55,389 nt of DNA from Methylococcales bacterium (lineage in GTDB: Bacteria > Pseudomonadota > Gammaproteobacteria > Methylococcales > Methylomonadaceae), in assembly GCA_026399095.1 (NCBI GenBank), contig JAPLRP010000064.1:1-55389 (forward strand), given 5' to 3'. Position numbers and translations under genes: made by a program. Of the stretch, positions 28,841 through 38,715 are shown piece after piece. The first letter of the stretch is position 1; each line of letters starts with the position of its first letter. The notes below the pieces were generated by a model that saw only the letters and a list, made by a program, of their open reading frames with translations, did not search any database and was not told the origin of the DNA.

Positions 28841-28871
28841 CGGCAAGCTAACTGATTAGATTAGCTTGCCG
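28841..28871. terminator. Perfect 11-bp stem-loop after mlaA
   Basis: CGGCAAGCTAA (28841-28851) pairs with TTAGCTTGCCG (28861-28871) around a 9-base loop. It lies 24 bases after the mlaA stop (minus strand) and upstream of the response regulator. No T-run follows on either strand, so it is a probable mRNA 3'-end structure or factor-assisted terminator. Confidence 0.55.
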
Positions 28872-28894
28872 GGATTTATATATAACGATTTTAC

Positions 28895-29761
28895 TTATTT
28901 GGGTTCTGATAATTTAAGTGTGTTACCTGGTTTTTTATCACCTACACCTGTATCTTTAGTTCCGTTTGATGCACCTGGGGTGGTTCCTGTTGAATCAGTA
29001 CTTTCATCATTCTGATCTGGATCAGAATTTTCAAATGGTTCGCCGTCATGAATATAATACTCACGATTTTGTTCATAAGAATTTCGGATAAAATCATAAC
29101 GATCTACAGAGCCTTCATCGATGATTTTTTCAGTTGTCATTAAATGATCTCTTTGGTCAGTTATATCAACCACTCTTGCGCCAGCTGCTACTGCATTTGC
29201 AGCCGCCCCACCAAATACGGATACATAGGTAAGGGGGTTAAATAAAGCATCACCTACAAGTCCAACTGCATCTCTGGGTGAGCTAGGCCCAAAAAAGGGT
29301 AATACCAGATAATTTCCTGAGGGTACTCCCCAGTAGCCAAGTGTTTGACCAAAGTCTTCTTTATGCTTTGGTAAATTAATCATATCGGCTACATCAATAA
29401 AACCAGCAACTCCGGCAGTGGTATTAATTAAGAAACGACTTGCATCCATGCCAGTTTGTGTGACTTTAAATTGAAGTAAATCATTTATTGTTACACCAAC
29501 ATCGTTAATATTACTGAAAAAATTAGTGATTCCTTCATTAACAAATTCCGGGGTTATCCAGTCATAGCCTTGCGCCAAGGGTTTGATAACAGCTTTGTCA
29601 AGATGATCATTAAAAGTTTGAGTGCCGTGGTTCCAGCCTGTCCAAGGATCACTGTGATCATCGGGTGTTGTTGCCGTTGATGCACAGCCGGCCAGCGTAA
29701 TTGAAATCACTAGGCTGCTGAATATTAGAGGATTCTGGAAGGTTGTGCATTTCATACTCAT
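28895..29761 (-). CDS. mlaA: MlaA/VacJ outer-membrane lipoprotein
   Basis: 288 residues. MlaA removes phospholipid from the outer leaflet of the outer membrane and passes it to the Mla retrograde path. A lipoprotein signal (ISITLAGC) is visible, followed by the family core: DPWTGWNHGTQTFND, NFFSNINDVGVTINDLLQ, RFLINTTAGVAGFIDVA, KHKEDFGQTLGYWGVPSGNYLVLPFFGPSSPRD. The last ~50 residues are a low-complexity Asp/Gly/Thr/Ser tail not needed by the fold. The mlaFEDCB genes are not next to it. Confidence 0.93.
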   Translation of the reverse strand: MSMKCTTFQNPLIFSSLVISITLAGCASTATTPDDHSDPWTGWNHGTQTFNDHLDKAVIKPLAQGYDWITPEFVNEGITNFFSNINDVGVTINDLLQFKVTQTGMDASRFLINTTAGVAGFIDVADMINLPKHKEDFGQTLGYWGVPSGNYLVLPFFGPSSPRDAVGLVGDALFNPLTYVSVFGGAAANAVAAGARVVDITDQRDHLMTTEKIIDEGSVDRYDFIRNSYEQNREYYIHDGEPFENSDPDQNDESTDSTGTTPGASNGTKDTGVGDKKPGNTLKLSEPK

Positions 29762-30054
29762 GATTAATCTTTTCCTGGTGTATTAGTGGTCTAACAATAA
29801 AGAATTCGGTATTAAGTTTTGTTAGCCACCCAATCAATATTTAGGGTAAAACTGCTATTTTAATTTGTTCAACAACAAATGGTGAGTAATTCCCCCAAAA
29901 TTGCTGAATAAAAGCTAGTACATTATACTGGGTTAAATTATTAAGAGTTGCTTATTAGCTACTTTTTATATGTGATTACCATAAAGAAAATTTTTAAGAA
30001 CAATTATAACTTTACCCAGTTCAATTTTTTAATTCATTGATATTACTGACTACC

Positions 30055-30555
30055 ATGCCAATTTTTATAGTTTTTAATCTTGCCCTATGTTTTATAGTGC
30101 AAAACGCAAGTTCAATCCAAACTTATTTGCTTAAGCCAATATTGATTTATATTGGATTGTCTTTTGCTATTATCAGTTTTTTTGGAATTATGATCAAGAA
30201 GATGTCAATTATAAACTGGTATGATGTTTTTTCCAGTAGTGCGTTGATACTTTGGCTTGCCTATTGGAAGCCCTTGTTTACAGATGATTCTCCGATATTT
30301 TTTTACTACCCGCTTTATTTTGCGATGATGACGGCTTTTGTCTCGTTATTTTTTATTAGTCAGCGTGATAAAATTGATGATCAAAGTCTGCATTTTATGC
30401 AGAATTTTTCGAAGAAAAGGTTTGTACATCCTTCCTTTATGATGCTTTTTGTATTGATCAGCTTACAGTTTCATGAGAATTTTATGTTGTATCCAACGTT
30501 GATGACGCTTCTTATTTTAAGGTTTGCACTGGAAAAAGTGCTAAAGACCAACTAA
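30055..30555 (+). CDS. Small integral membrane protein, unknown function
   Basis: 166 residues from the ATG at 30055; a TTG at 30037 would add six. I do not recognise the family. There are about five hydrophobic segments (IVFNLALCFIV, ILIYIGLSFAIISFFGIM, VFSSSALILWLAY, YFAMMTAFVSLFFI, HPSFMMLFVLISLQF), with a conserved-looking DDSPIFFYYPLYF loop and a basic FSKKRFVHP loop. The gene is alone between the divergent mlaA and the convergent carboxypeptidase gene. No strong SD is visible before it. Confidence 0.6.
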   Translation: MPIFIVFNLALCFIVQNASSIQTYLLKPILIYIGLSFAIISFFGIMIKKMSIINWYDVFSSSALILWLAYWKPLFTDDSPIFFYYPLYFAMMTAFVSLFFISQRDKIDDQSLHFMQNFSKKRFVHPSFMMLFVLISLQFHENFMLYPTLMTLLILRFALEKVLKTN

Positions 30556-30608
30556 TTACACCTTAATTTACAAGACTCGTCATAGCTAAATTACCCCTTT
30601 TTTTTGAT

Positions 30609-31724
30609 TCAAGTGTGATGATAGTTCGTTTTTCCTGATTTGATTTTTGTATTCTTTTTCTTGGTTTCTTGAGGTTTGTAAGTCACCTTAACAGGTTTAC
30701 TTTTAGTTGTTTTTTTATGCTTTGCTAAATGAGTATTTTTCTTGAGGTGATTAATGCTATGACTATGTGTACTTTTACTAACTGATCGGTGATGGACTTT
30801 ATAGTTACTTCCATTATCATTTGAACCTAAGGACGTAGGAGCCATATTACCACAGCCCAGTTGATAAGGCGGAATGCCGGCAGAGTTGGTTGACATTGTG
30901 CTGATGTTTTTGGCAGGATAAGGATTAAATTTGTTTGCAAAACCATTATTCATCATAGTAATCATTAATTGATAACGTTCTGCACTTGTCATTCCTCCTA
31001 ATATTACACCAATCAATCGCTTGCCATTTTGGCTGGCTACAGAGATAAGATTATAGCCGGAACCGCAGGTGAATCCTGTTTTCATCCCTTCCGCACCTGG
31101 ATAGCTGGCGGTAAATTTATTAATACCACGAAGTTCTCTGCCTTTAAAATTAAAACTGTGTGAAGAAAAATAAGGGTAGTAGTTTGGGAAATTTCTTTGT
31201 GTCTTCCAAGCAAGTATTGCCATGTCTCGTGATGTGGTCACTTGCCATTGATGTGGAAGTCCTGTCGCGTTCATGAAGTGGCTATCATACATGCCGAGTT
31301 CATGAGCCTTTGTTGTCATCTTAACGGCGAAGCTCTCTTCTGTTCCACCAAGATGTTCAGCCAAAACTACAGCAGCATCATTAGCAGAACGTGTAATCAG
31401 TGCTAAAACAGCATCTTTAACAGTTAACGTTTCTCCTTGTCTTAATCCTAACTTGCTATTGGGTTGACGCGATGCATGCTGAGAAGCTGTTAAGGTGTCA
31501 TAGATATGAATTTTTCCGGATTGTAAGGCATCAAAAGTCATGTAAAGTGTCATAACTTTTGTGAGTGAAGCTGGATACCATGAATGTGTTGCATTGACAT
31601 CGTGCAACACACTTCCATTTTCTGCATCGATGATTATTTCTGCATGCTGTCCATAACTTAATTCTGATACTAATAACAAGAGGGTAGGTATTAAAAAAAG
31701 TAGTATCGATTTCACAGTATTCAT
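30609..31724 (-). CDS. D-alanyl-D-alanine carboxypeptidase (PBP5/6-like, serine type)
   Basis: 371 residues, exported. It trims the terminal D-Ala from peptidoglycan stem peptides. The penicillin-binding triad is complete: S53-L-T-K56, S113-A-N115 and K215-T-G217, with typical GTEESFAVKMTTKAHELGM and NATGLPH segments. After ~275 the usual PBP5 C-terminal beta domain and amphipathic anchor are replaced by a His/Ser/Lys-rich tail (HHRSVSKSTHSHS, then KPVKVTYKPQ), so the attachment mode differs from E. coli DacA. Like the L,D-transpeptidase at 16489, it ends in a basic tail. Confidence 0.9.
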   Translation of the reverse strand: MNTVKSILLFLIPTLLLLVSELSYGQHAEIIIDAENGSVLHDVNATHSWYPASLTKVMTLYMTFDALQSGKIHIYDTLTASQHASRQPNSKLGLRQGETLTVKDAVLALITRSANDAAVVLAEHLGGTEESFAVKMTTKAHELGMYDSHFMNATGLPHQWQVTTSRDMAILAWKTQRNFPNYYPYFSSHSFNFKGRELRGINKFTASYPGAEGMKTGFTCGSGYNLISVASQNGKRLIGVILGGMTSAERYQLMITMMNNGFANKFNPYPAKNISTMSTNSAGIPPYQLGCGNMAPTSLGSNDNGSNYKVHHRSVSKSTHSHSINHLKKNTHLAKHKKTTKSKPVKVTYKPQETKKKNTKIKSGKTNYHHT

Positions 31725-31974
31725 TTAAGAAGTGGACTCAAGTTGATTAAGGGTTAGGGGGGTCAATTGATGATGGTAAGGAAAGCTTTAAACCATTTAT
31801 TTATTAAAATGCAATTATCTAATGCATATTTTTTAATTACAAATTGAGTAAGTTGAAGAATAACTTAGCCAATAAAAAATAATTACACTTCAAGTGGATA
31901 AATTATTTTAGTATTAATATACTATCAAACGAAAAAGATAGATAAAAATTATATTTTAAACAGCAAGCATTTAA

Positions 31975-32976
31975 TTAATTCTTAATTAAAGGGAGTTTTA
32001 AATTCTTGATGCAGTTATAGGGCGGCTTTCCTTGGCAAATTCCCCAAAAGCTTCCGTATGATCCTTCTTCTTTGGATTTCCAATCTTCTGAAAAAGCTTC
32101 AAATACAACGCCAGACCATTTATTTTGACTCAGTTTTTTAAAAGTTGATTCGACAACTATTTTTTGATTTTTATTACTTGCAATCCCACAATTTTGTCCT
32201 GATTTAATATTTGTTTCTGAGCCATCTTTTGGTCCATTGGGCCAGCCAAACTCAGTCATAATAATTTCTTTATCAGGATAAGTTTTGTGTACGTCTTCAA
32301 GTCGTGCAATATGGAAATCAGATGCTTTTTCTGCAGGGGTGCAAGAATGAGTCTCGGAAAATTTGTTTTCCCACCAAGGAAAAATATTAATGCCAATCCA
32401 ATCAACTTTGGAGGTAAAGCTGTTTTTCTCGCAGACCTTGGAGCGGTTACACCACTCCCACCAGGTATCTATTGATGTAATAGGTTGTGATACGCCTGCT
32501 TGCCGTAAACTATCAATACACCGAATTATTTCACTGTCAAAAGCATAAGCATGGCGTGTTCTAACTTCTGAACCGCAGCTCAATTTTATGATGGTTTTAG
32601 GAAAGGCCTTTGCAACTTCAATGCCTTTGGTGATTGATTGGGAGTTAATGGCCAGATCATGATCAAGCCAAATAATGGCAATGACTTTAATGTGTTTAGC
32701 TTCTGCTGCGGTAAATATATTATCTAAACCGTTAAGTACCCCATAAGTCATAATGCAGCGAATGGGCGTATTTTTGATTAGCTTATCTAGTAAAGTATTG
32801 ATTAATTCTTTGGAAGGAGATGCACCATAATTTGGTGTAAGCTTGCCTACATAAGGACTAAATGCGGCGCATTGAAGCGTTTCTGGTTTGGGAGTTTTGT
32901 TTTGTTCACTCGCATACGAATGATGACCAAAACTTAATAGGCCGATATAAACCAGTAAATACAACAAATGCTTCAT
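31975..32976 (-). CDS. Secreted GH17-like glycoside hydrolase
   Basis: 333 residues with a signal peptide (hydrophobic LLYLLVYIGLLSFG, cleavage near SYA). The mature protein reads as a TIM barrel of the exo-beta-1,3-glucosidase/GH17 type: AFSPYVGKLTPNYG at the start, an acid/base candidate E137 in KLSCGSEVRTRHAY, INIFPWWE at ~197, and the nucleophile candidate E242 in IIMTEFGWPNGP, the GH17 signature. The substrate, probably a beta-glucan, is inferred from the family. Eight cysteines suggest periplasmic or extracellular disulphides. The gene stands alone. Confidence 0.75.
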   Translation of the reverse strand: MKHLLYLLVYIGLLSFGHHSYASEQNKTPKPETLQCAAFSPYVGKLTPNYGASPSKELINTLLDKLIKNTPIRCIMTYGVLNGLDNIFTAAEAKHIKVIAIIWLDHDLAINSQSITKGIEVAKAFPKTIIKLSCGSEVRTRHAYAFDSEIIRCIDSLRQAGVSQPITSIDTWWEWCNRSKVCEKNSFTSKVDWIGINIFPWWENKFSETHSCTPAEKASDFHIARLEDVHKTYPDKEIIMTEFGWPNGPKDGSETNIKSGQNCGIASNKNQKIVVESTFKKLSQNKWSGVVFEAFSEDWKSKEEGSYGSFWGICQGKPPYNCIKNLKLPLIKN

Positions 32977-33075
32977 GAAACCCCTATTAATTAATTAACT
33001 AATTTATTGTCAATCTTTTACAACCTTGTTACATGATAGGCGATTTAGTGAGAGCTTGTGATATTTTTATGATCT

Positions 33076-33091
33076 AAATCTGATCAGATTT
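33076..33091. promoter_or_regulatory. Perfect 16-bp palindrome upstream of the GH17-like gene
   Basis: AAATCTGATCAGATTT is its own reverse complement and lies 100 bases before the start of the minus-strand GH17-like gene. Size and symmetry suit a dimeric regulator. The regulator is unknown. Confidence 0.4.
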
Positions 33092-33118
33092 GATTCATAA
33101 TTAAGAATTAGAAGGGAG

Positions 33119-33148
33119 CGCGTATACGTAATAATTTACTTATACGCG
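33119..33148. terminator. Stem-loop after ybiT
   Basis: CGCGTATA (33119-33126) and TATACGCG (33141-33148) continue, after one mismatch, as GTAA/TTAC around the loop TAAT. It lies 48 bases downstream of the ybiT stop on the minus strand. No clear T-run follows, so terminator function is only possible. Confidence 0.4.
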
Positions 33149-33196
33149 ACAATAGTTATTTCCATTTTTAAAGCACAAATCATGCAAATGACAGAT

Positions 33197-34783
33197 TTAT
33201 ACCTGACTGTTTAAATAATCTTCATAATTACCATTAAAATCTACAATACCGTTAGGCGTTAATTCGATAATACGTGTCGCTAATGAAGACACAAACTCTC
33301 GGTCATGACTTACAAAAATCAGGGTGCCTGGGTAATTTTCCAGAGCAGTATTGAGTGACTCAATAGATTCCATATCAAGATGGTTAGTCGGTTCATCCAT
33401 CACCATGATATTGTTTTTCTGCAAAATCAGTTTGCCAAACAACATGCGGCCTTGTTCACCACCAGAAATAACTTTAACAGATTTATTGATGTCGTCAGCA
33501 GAGAATAATAAACGCCCTAAAGTGCCTCGAATGGCTTGGTCGTCATCGGATTCTTTGCGCCATTGACTCATCCAATCGATAAGTGTCATGTTTTCAGCAA
33601 AGTCTTCGGCATGATCTTGCGCAAAATAACCTACTTCAGAGTTCTCTGACCATTTTACGTCACCGGAGTCAGGGGTCAACTCGCCAACCAGTGTTCGTAA
33701 TAAAGTAGATTTGCCAATACCGTTAGGACCAATAACGGCAACGCGCTCACCAACAGGAATCATTAAGTTCAGGTTTTTGAAGAGAGGCTCTGCTCCATAG
33801 CCTTTGCTTACGTTTTCAACTTCAAGTGCTAAGCGGTGTAGTTTTTTAGTCTGATCAAAGCGTAAAAATGGATTAACCCGACTGGAAGGTTTAACTTCAT
33901 CCAATTTGATTTTATCTAATTGTTTGGCGCGAGAAGTGGCTTGTTTGGCTTTTGAAGCATTTGCCGAGAAGCGACTAACGAAGGTTTGAAGCTCAGCAAT
34001 TTGAACTTTTTTCTTGGCATTTCCGGCTAGCAGGCGCTCACGAACTTCGGTAACCGCTATCATGTAGTCATCATAATTGCCTGGGTAAACGCGTAATTCA
34101 CCATAATCCATATCAGCCATATGAGTACATACACTGTTTAAAAAATGACGATCATGCGAGATGATAACCATGGTGCAATTACGTTGATTTAAAATATCTT
34201 CAAGCCAACGGATAGTATTTATGTCCAAGTTGTTGGTCGGCTCATCAAGTAGCATGATGTCTGGATTGGAAAACAGTGCTTGTGCCAACAATACTCGTAA
34301 CTTCCAGCCAGGAGCAACGGCACTCATCAATCCGGCATGTTGTTCCAGTGGGATGTCTAGTCCTAATAATATTTCACCAGCTCGAGACTCGGCTGTATAG
34401 CCGTTGTATTCGGCAAATACGGACTCAAGTTCGGCGGCATGCATATAGTCGTCTTCAGTTGCTTCCAGGTTTGCGTATATGGCATCACGTTCTGACATCG
34501 CTGCCCACATTTCTGCATGCCCCATCAGAACAACATCTAAAACTCGGTAGTCTTCATAGGCAAATTGATCCTGGCGTAAATTACCGAGTCGTTCATTTGG
34601 GCTGATGCTGACATTACCCGCTGATGGTTCTAAATCACCACTCAATATTTTCATGAAGGTTGATTTTCCGCAACCATTGGCGCCAATCAGGCCATAACGG
34701 TTGCCGTCACCAAATTTTACGGAGACGTTTTCAAACAAGGGTTTAGCACCAAATTGCATGGTGATGTTAGCTGTAGAAATCAA
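33197..34783 (-). CDS. ybiT: ABC-F family ATPase YbiT
   Basis: 528 residues. Soluble twin-ATPase of the ABC-F type, which acts on the ribosome rather than in transport. Two cassettes are visible: Walker [10 protein letters not shown] (~35) and GPNGIGKST (~355), Walker [11 protein letters not shown] and [10 protein letters not shown], and signature ISGGEQGRM in the second; the linker contains the ABC-F arm ([24 protein letters not shown]). The N-terminus [22 protein letters not shown] matches YbiT rather than EttA or Uup. It follows yaeQ by 37 bases. Confidence 0.93.
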   Translation of the reverse strand: MISTANITMQFGAKPLFENVSVKFGDGNRYGLIGANGCGKSTFMKILSGDLEPSAGNVSISPNERLGNLRQDQFAYEDYRVLDVVLMGHAEMWAAMSERDAIYANLEATEDDYMHAAELESVFAEYNGYTAESRAGEILLGLDIPLEQHAGLMSAVAPGWKLRVLLAQALFSNPDIMLLDEPTNNLDINTIRWLEDILNQRNCTMVIISHDRHFLNSVCTHMADMDYGELRVYPGNYDDYMIAVTEVRERLLAGNAKKKVQIAELQTFVSRFSANASKAKQATSRAKQLDKIKLDEVKPSSRVNPFLRFDQTKKLHRLALEVENVSKGYGAEPLFKNLNLMIPVGERVAVIGPNGIGKSTLLRTLVGELTPDSGDVKWSENSEVGYFAQDHAEDFAENMTLIDWMSQWRKESDDDQAIRGTLGRLLFSADDINKSVKVISGGEQGRMLFGKLILQKNNIMVMDEPTNHLDMESIESLNTALENYPGTLIFVSHDREFVSSLATRIIELTPNGIVDFNGNYEDYLNSQV

Positions 34784-34820
34784 AGTATTGTTCTCAAGGG
34801 TAAAGGTAAAAAATTAATAA

Positions 34821-35360
34821 TTAATAATTAAGCCATACTTCTGGCACGATGTGAGCGGTGTGATGATCGTCACTGACCCAAATCTGTCCATCTTGAAGGC
34901 TGATTTGTAATTGCATGGCACGTTTAACGAGCATGGCAAGTTGATCGGTTGAAGATTTAGGTAGATTTATGACGGTCAAATTACTAAATCGTTTCAATTT
35001 CGGTTCTAGTTGTTTCCACCAAACAGTATTGCGTCCACCATAAGTATAAAGGATAACTTTATCTGCCCGACTGGATGCTTTGCGTATGCGCTTTTCATCC
35101 GGCATGCCGACATCTATCCATAGTGATATATCATCGGTTAAGCTTTTTTGCCAGATATCAGGTTCGTCGTCAGCACTCAGGCCTTTTGTGAATTGCAAAT
35201 GTTCATGGGCGTTTAAAATAAAAGCAAGTAAACGTATCATCATACGTTCTTCAGTTTCGGAAGGGTGTAAGGCAATAGTCAAGTTATGGGGCTGGTAATA
35301 GCTTCTGTCAATATCCGCTATCTGACAGTCTGCTTTAAAAATGGTGGATTTAAGCGCCAT
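34821..35360 (-). CDS. yaeQ: YaeQ family protein
   Basis: 179 residues from the ATG at 35360. The opening ALKSTIFKA, LHPSETEERMMIRLLAFIL, GLSADDEPDIWQKS and LWIDVGMPDEKRIRKAS are the YaeQ signature; the fold is related to PD-(D/E)XK nucleases, but the function is unresolved. An upstream TTG at 35378 would add six residues, but E. coli YaeQ begins with the same MALK, so the internal ATG is chosen. Probably co-transcribed with ybiT. Confidence 0.93.
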   Translation of the reverse strand: MALKSTIFKADCQIADIDRSYYQPHNLTIALHPSETEERMMIRLLAFILNAHEHLQFTKGLSADDEPDIWQKSLTDDISLWIDVGMPDEKRIRKASSRADKVILYTYGGRNTVWWKQLEPKLKRFSNLTVINLPKSSTDQLAMLVKRAMQLQISLQDGQIWVSDDHHTAHIVPEVWLNY

Positions 35361-35601
35361 TGAATGTTTACTTGCCAATTGTTTAATTTGGGTATTTTAA
35401 CAGATTTTACAGTCTGAGTATTTTGTCGCGATGCTTTAGGAGCAATTTATCGCCTATTTACTTGGGTTACGACTGTAATTATTTTAAATAGTTGGCTAAT
35501 GTTCGGTTACTATATGCATGACATACGCAATCAGCGAACGACTAAAAGTAAACTTTTAAACCGCTCAGCATGATCAATATTTACTAAAATCAGGAGATTA
35601 T

Positions 35602-36099
35602 ATGCTTAATAAAGTTACTTTGATTGGAAGATTGGGTGCTGATCCAGAAGTTCGTTATATGCCAACGGGCGGTGCTGTAGCAAATATAACATTAGCAACT
35701 AATTTTAGGTGGAAAGATAAAGCTGGTGAAAAAAAAGAATCAACGGAATGGCATAGAGTTGTTTTTTTTAATCGGTTGGCTGAAATAGCCGGTGAATACT
35801 TAAAAAAAGGCGGCCAAGTATACGTTGAAGGACGATTGCAAACCCGTAAATGGCAAGGTCAGGATGGCCAAGATCGTTACACGACTGAAATTATTGCGAC
35901 AGAAATGCATATGTTGGACAGTCGAAGTGGTGGTACTGCCAATTTTGGTGGTGATCAAGCAGTCTCCTCTACCGAGCATTCTACTTCCTCTTCAAAACCG
36001 GCCTATCAATCCAAGCAACCCGCTCAATCAAGCAGCGCTGGCTCTATGGCGCCACCACCGCCATCTTATGAAGATTTTGATGATGATATCCCGTTTTAG
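35602..36099 (+). CDS. ssb: Single-stranded DNA-binding protein
   Basis: 165 residues. It coats ssDNA and recruits repair and replication proteins. The OB-fold spans ~1-110 ([57 protein letters not shown]), then a Ser/Gln/Pro-rich linker, and the acidic tip [10 protein letters not shown] that binds partner proteins. SD AGGAGA lies 6 bases before the ATG. A uvrA neighbour, common in enterobacteria, is absent. Confidence 0.97.
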   Translation: MLNKVTLIGRLGADPEVRYMPTGGAVANITLATNFRWKDKAGEKKESTEWHRVVFFNRLAEIAGEYLKKGGQVYVEGRLQTRKWQGQDGQDRYTTEIIATEMHMLDSRSGGTANFGGDQAVSSTEHSTSSSKPAYQSKQPAQSSSAGSMAPPPPSYEDFDDDIPF

Positions 36100-36193
36100 A
36101 GGTCACACTTTAATATTGGATGTTATGTTTTTCACGTTTATGACTAAATTTCAACTAGTTAGTCAGATGATATAAGGCTATTTATTACTTGTT

Positions 36194-36979
36194 ATGTTAA
36201 TTAAACGACTTATTTTAATGAGTTCATTGTCTGTTTTTATGGTGGGCTGCTCTTCTTTTTATGGTTCACAGCCTCCAGCTCCGGTTTATGGTAATGGAAA
36301 TGGAACAACTGTTTACAATAAAACAACGCCTAGCTTGCCTAAGAAAAAAAAATCCAAACCAGTAAAACCTAAAGAAATAAGTGAAAGTTCTTCTGATATT
36401 GTTAAAACCAAGCCGTTAGAGCCGTCTGTGTCAAAACCGGCGACTATAGAATCATTGGAGCCGGAGCCTTTAACCCCGGAACAAGAACAACAATCGCTTG
36501 ATTCTTTGGCTCAAGAATCCGCTTCTACCGATGCCGAAGCAAACTCAACATTACAAGCCCCGTCTGTTCCTATTAAAGGAATTGAATCCTTGAGTTCGGT
36601 TCCAGTAACGTTGGCACCCAAACCCCTAGCTTTTGAGCCATTAGAAAAGTTTGCACCTTTATCACCAGCGGTCAGTGCACTGGCTTTAGCTGCTAATGAA
36701 AACAGTCAGTCAGGAAATATTGAGTCAGCAACTACAACTATTGAACGTGCAATCAGGATAGAACCTCGAAATGCAACGTTATATTACAAGTTGGCTTTAT
36801 TAAGGTTAAAACAGTCTAAGCCTCGCTTGGCAGAAGATCTTGCAAAGAAAGCTGCTTTATTAGCATCCAATGATACCCAGATAAAAAAACACAGTTGGTT
36901 ATTAGTTGCTAGAGCACGTGAACTTCAGGGAGATTTTGATGGTGGTAAGGAAGCTCGGGCTAAGGCAGGCATGTTTTAA
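36194..36979 (+). CDS. TPR-containing lipoprotein
   Basis: 261 residues. The signal peptide ends in a lipobox (SVFMVGC, Cys ~19), so the mature protein is lipidated. Residues ~20-145 are a Pro/Lys/Ser/Glu-rich linker without evident structure. Residues ~155-255 hold two to three tetratricopeptide-like helical repeats (NIESATTTIERAIRIEPRNATLYYKLALLRLKQ and SKPRLAEDLAKKAALLA). Such proteins usually act as scaffolds at the outer membrane. The gene lies between ssb and recA; the link to them is probably positional only. Confidence 0.78.
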   Translation: MLIKRLILMSSLSVFMVGCSSFYGSQPPAPVYGNGNGTTVYNKTTPSLPKKKKSKPVKPKEISESSSDIVKTKPLEPSVSKPATIESLEPEPLTPEQEQQSLDSLAQESASTDAEANSTLQAPSVPIKGIESLSSVPVTLAPKPLAFEPLEKFAPLSPAVSALALAANENSQSGNIESATTTIERAIRIEPRNATLYYKLALLRLKQSKPRLAEDLAKKAALLASNDTQIKKHSWLLVARARELQGDFDGGKEARAKAGMF

Positions 36980-37137
36980 CAGTGTATATTCGTTTAGTTT
37001 TTGCTGTGTTTTTTAGTCTGCCAAGGGTGTTATTTTCCTTTTAAAGTGGTTAAATCAAGACTACCCGCACCGCTTGTGTCTGTGTAATAATAATCATATT
37101 AGTCAGTCGGCTTTTTTCTAACCTAAAGGTAATAATA

Positions 37138-38169
37138 ATGGATGAGAACAAAAAGAAAGCACTAGGTGCAGCACTGATGCAAATCGAGAAGCAGTTTGGC
37201 AAAGGCTCAGTTATGCGCATGGGCGATGTGGCTGCTTCCCGGGATATCGATGTAGTTTCAACAGGCTCTTTAGGGTTAGATATTGCTCTTGGTTGCGGCG
37301 GTCTGCCACGCGGTCGAGTTGTTGAAATTTATGGTCCGGAATCATCCGGTAAAACTACGCTGACTCTGCAAGTCATTGCCGAAATGCAAAAGCTTGGTGG
37401 AACTGCAGCATTCGTTGATGCAGAGCATGCTCTGGATCCTGGGTACGCAGAAAAAATTGGCGTTAATGTCGATGAGTTGCTGGTTTCTCAGCCCGATACC
37501 GGTGAGCAAGCCTTGGAAATTACTGATATGTTGGTGCGTTCCGGAGCAGTTGACGTAGTAGTAATTGATTCGGTTGCAGCCTTAACACCTAAAGCCGAGA
37601 TTGAAGGTGATATGGGTGATTCCCATATGGGTTTGCAAGCACGCTTAATGTCACAGGCCTTAAGAAAATTAACTGGCAATATCAAACGCTCCAACACGCT
37701 GGTTATTTTTATTAATCAGATCAGAATGAAAATCGGGGTTATGTTTGGTAGTCCTGAAACCACAACAGGTGGTAATGCGCTTAAGTTTTATGCTTCGGTG
37801 CGTCTGGATATTCGTCGCATTGGTTCAGTAAAAAAAGGTGACGAAGTTATTGGTAACGAAACACGGGTAAAAGTCGTTAAGAATAAAGTAGCCCCCCCTT
37901 TCAGGCAAGCTGAGTTCGAAATTTTATACGGAGAAGGTATTTCTTTTCTGGGTGAAATAGTTGATCTGGGTGTGAGTTACGGATTTATTCAAAAAGCAGG
38001 GTCTTGGTATAGTTATGGTGATGAAAAAATCGGCCAAGGCAAAGATAATGTTAAAGCGTTTCTTAAAGAACATCCCGAAAAAGCAAAAGAAATTGAAGTT
38101 AAGATAAGGGCAGAGGCTTTTAGCAAGCTACATCCTGTTATTGATGTCCCTGAAATTGATGATATTTAA
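37138..38169 (+). CDS. recA: Recombinase RecA
   Basis: 343 residues. It forms filaments on ssDNA for homologous recombination and promotes LexA self-cleavage. Walker A GPESSGKT is at 66-73, the same place as in E. coli; the L1/L2 loops ([26 protein letters not shown]) and the MAW region are conserved. The acidic C-terminus ends [15 protein letters not shown] lies 8 bases before the ATG. No canonical CTG-N10-CAG LexA operator is present in the 158 bases upstream. Confidence 0.98.
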   Translation: MDENKKKALGAALMQIEKQFGKGSVMRMGDVAASRDIDVVSTGSLGLDIALGCGGLPRGRVVEIYGPESSGKTTLTLQVIAEMQKLGGTAAFVDAEHALDPGYAEKIGVNVDELLVSQPDTGEQALEITDMLVRSGAVDVVVIDSVAALTPKAEIEGDMGDSHMGLQARLMSQALRKLTGNIKRSNTLVIFINQIRMKIGVMFGSPETTTGGNALKFYASVRLDIRRIGSVKKGDEVIGNETRVKVVKNKVAPPFRQAEFEILYGEGISFLGEIVDLGVSYGFIQKAGSWYSYGDEKIGQGKDNVKAFLKEHPEKAKEIEVKIRAEAFSKLHPVIDVPEIDDI

Positions 38170-38197
38170 TCAGTTGTAATTTATTCCTCTATAGTAA

Positions 38198-38677
38198 ATG
38201 AATGAAAAATCAGAGGGATACAATTCCCGTGCTGTTGAAATAAAACAATTCTGTATTAGATTATTGGCGACTAGAGAGCATAGCCAAAAAGAATTACTAA
38301 CTAAATCACTGGCAAAAGGATTTGACAAAGATGATATTCTTGCCGTTATTGAAGATATAACCCAGCAAGGTTGGCAAAGTAATTCAAGATACGCTGAAAG
38401 CTATGCTCGCTATCGTATTCAAAAAGGTTACGGTCCTATTTGGATTACTTATGAGCTAAAGAATAAAGGGGTTGATGCCTTTAATCTTGATAAGGTAGTA
38501 TTGATAACTGCGGGTAGTTGGATGGACTTGCTTGAGCAAGTTTATATTAAAAAATATGGCAGCGATTCGATGTTGGATCGTAAAGAATGGGCAAAGCGCA
38601 GCCGCTTTTTAGTTCATCGCGGCTTTTCAGGCGCTATGATTAGCTCTTTGTTGGATCATTTGAATATTAAATTGTAG
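38198..38677 (+). CDS. recX: Regulatory protein RecX
   Basis: 159 residues. RecX binds RecA filaments and limits their activity. The family's three-helix repeats are visible: KQFCIRLLATREHSQKELLTKSLAKGFD, VIEDITQQGWQSNSRYAESYARYRIQKGYGPIWITYELKNKGV and a third one near RFLVHRGFSGAMISSLLDHL. It starts 28 bases after recA in the same direction. Confidence 0.93.
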   Translation: MNEKSEGYNSRAVEIKQFCIRLLATREHSQKELLTKSLAKGFDKDDILAVIEDITQQGWQSNSRYAESYARYRIQKGYGPIWITYELKNKGVDAFNLDKVVLITAGSWMDLLEQVYIKKYGSDSMLDRKEWAKRSRFLVHRGFSGAMISSLLDHLNIKL

Positions 38678-38715
38678 GGTATGTTTAGATACCTATTTTA
38701 AAATTACTTATTAAC

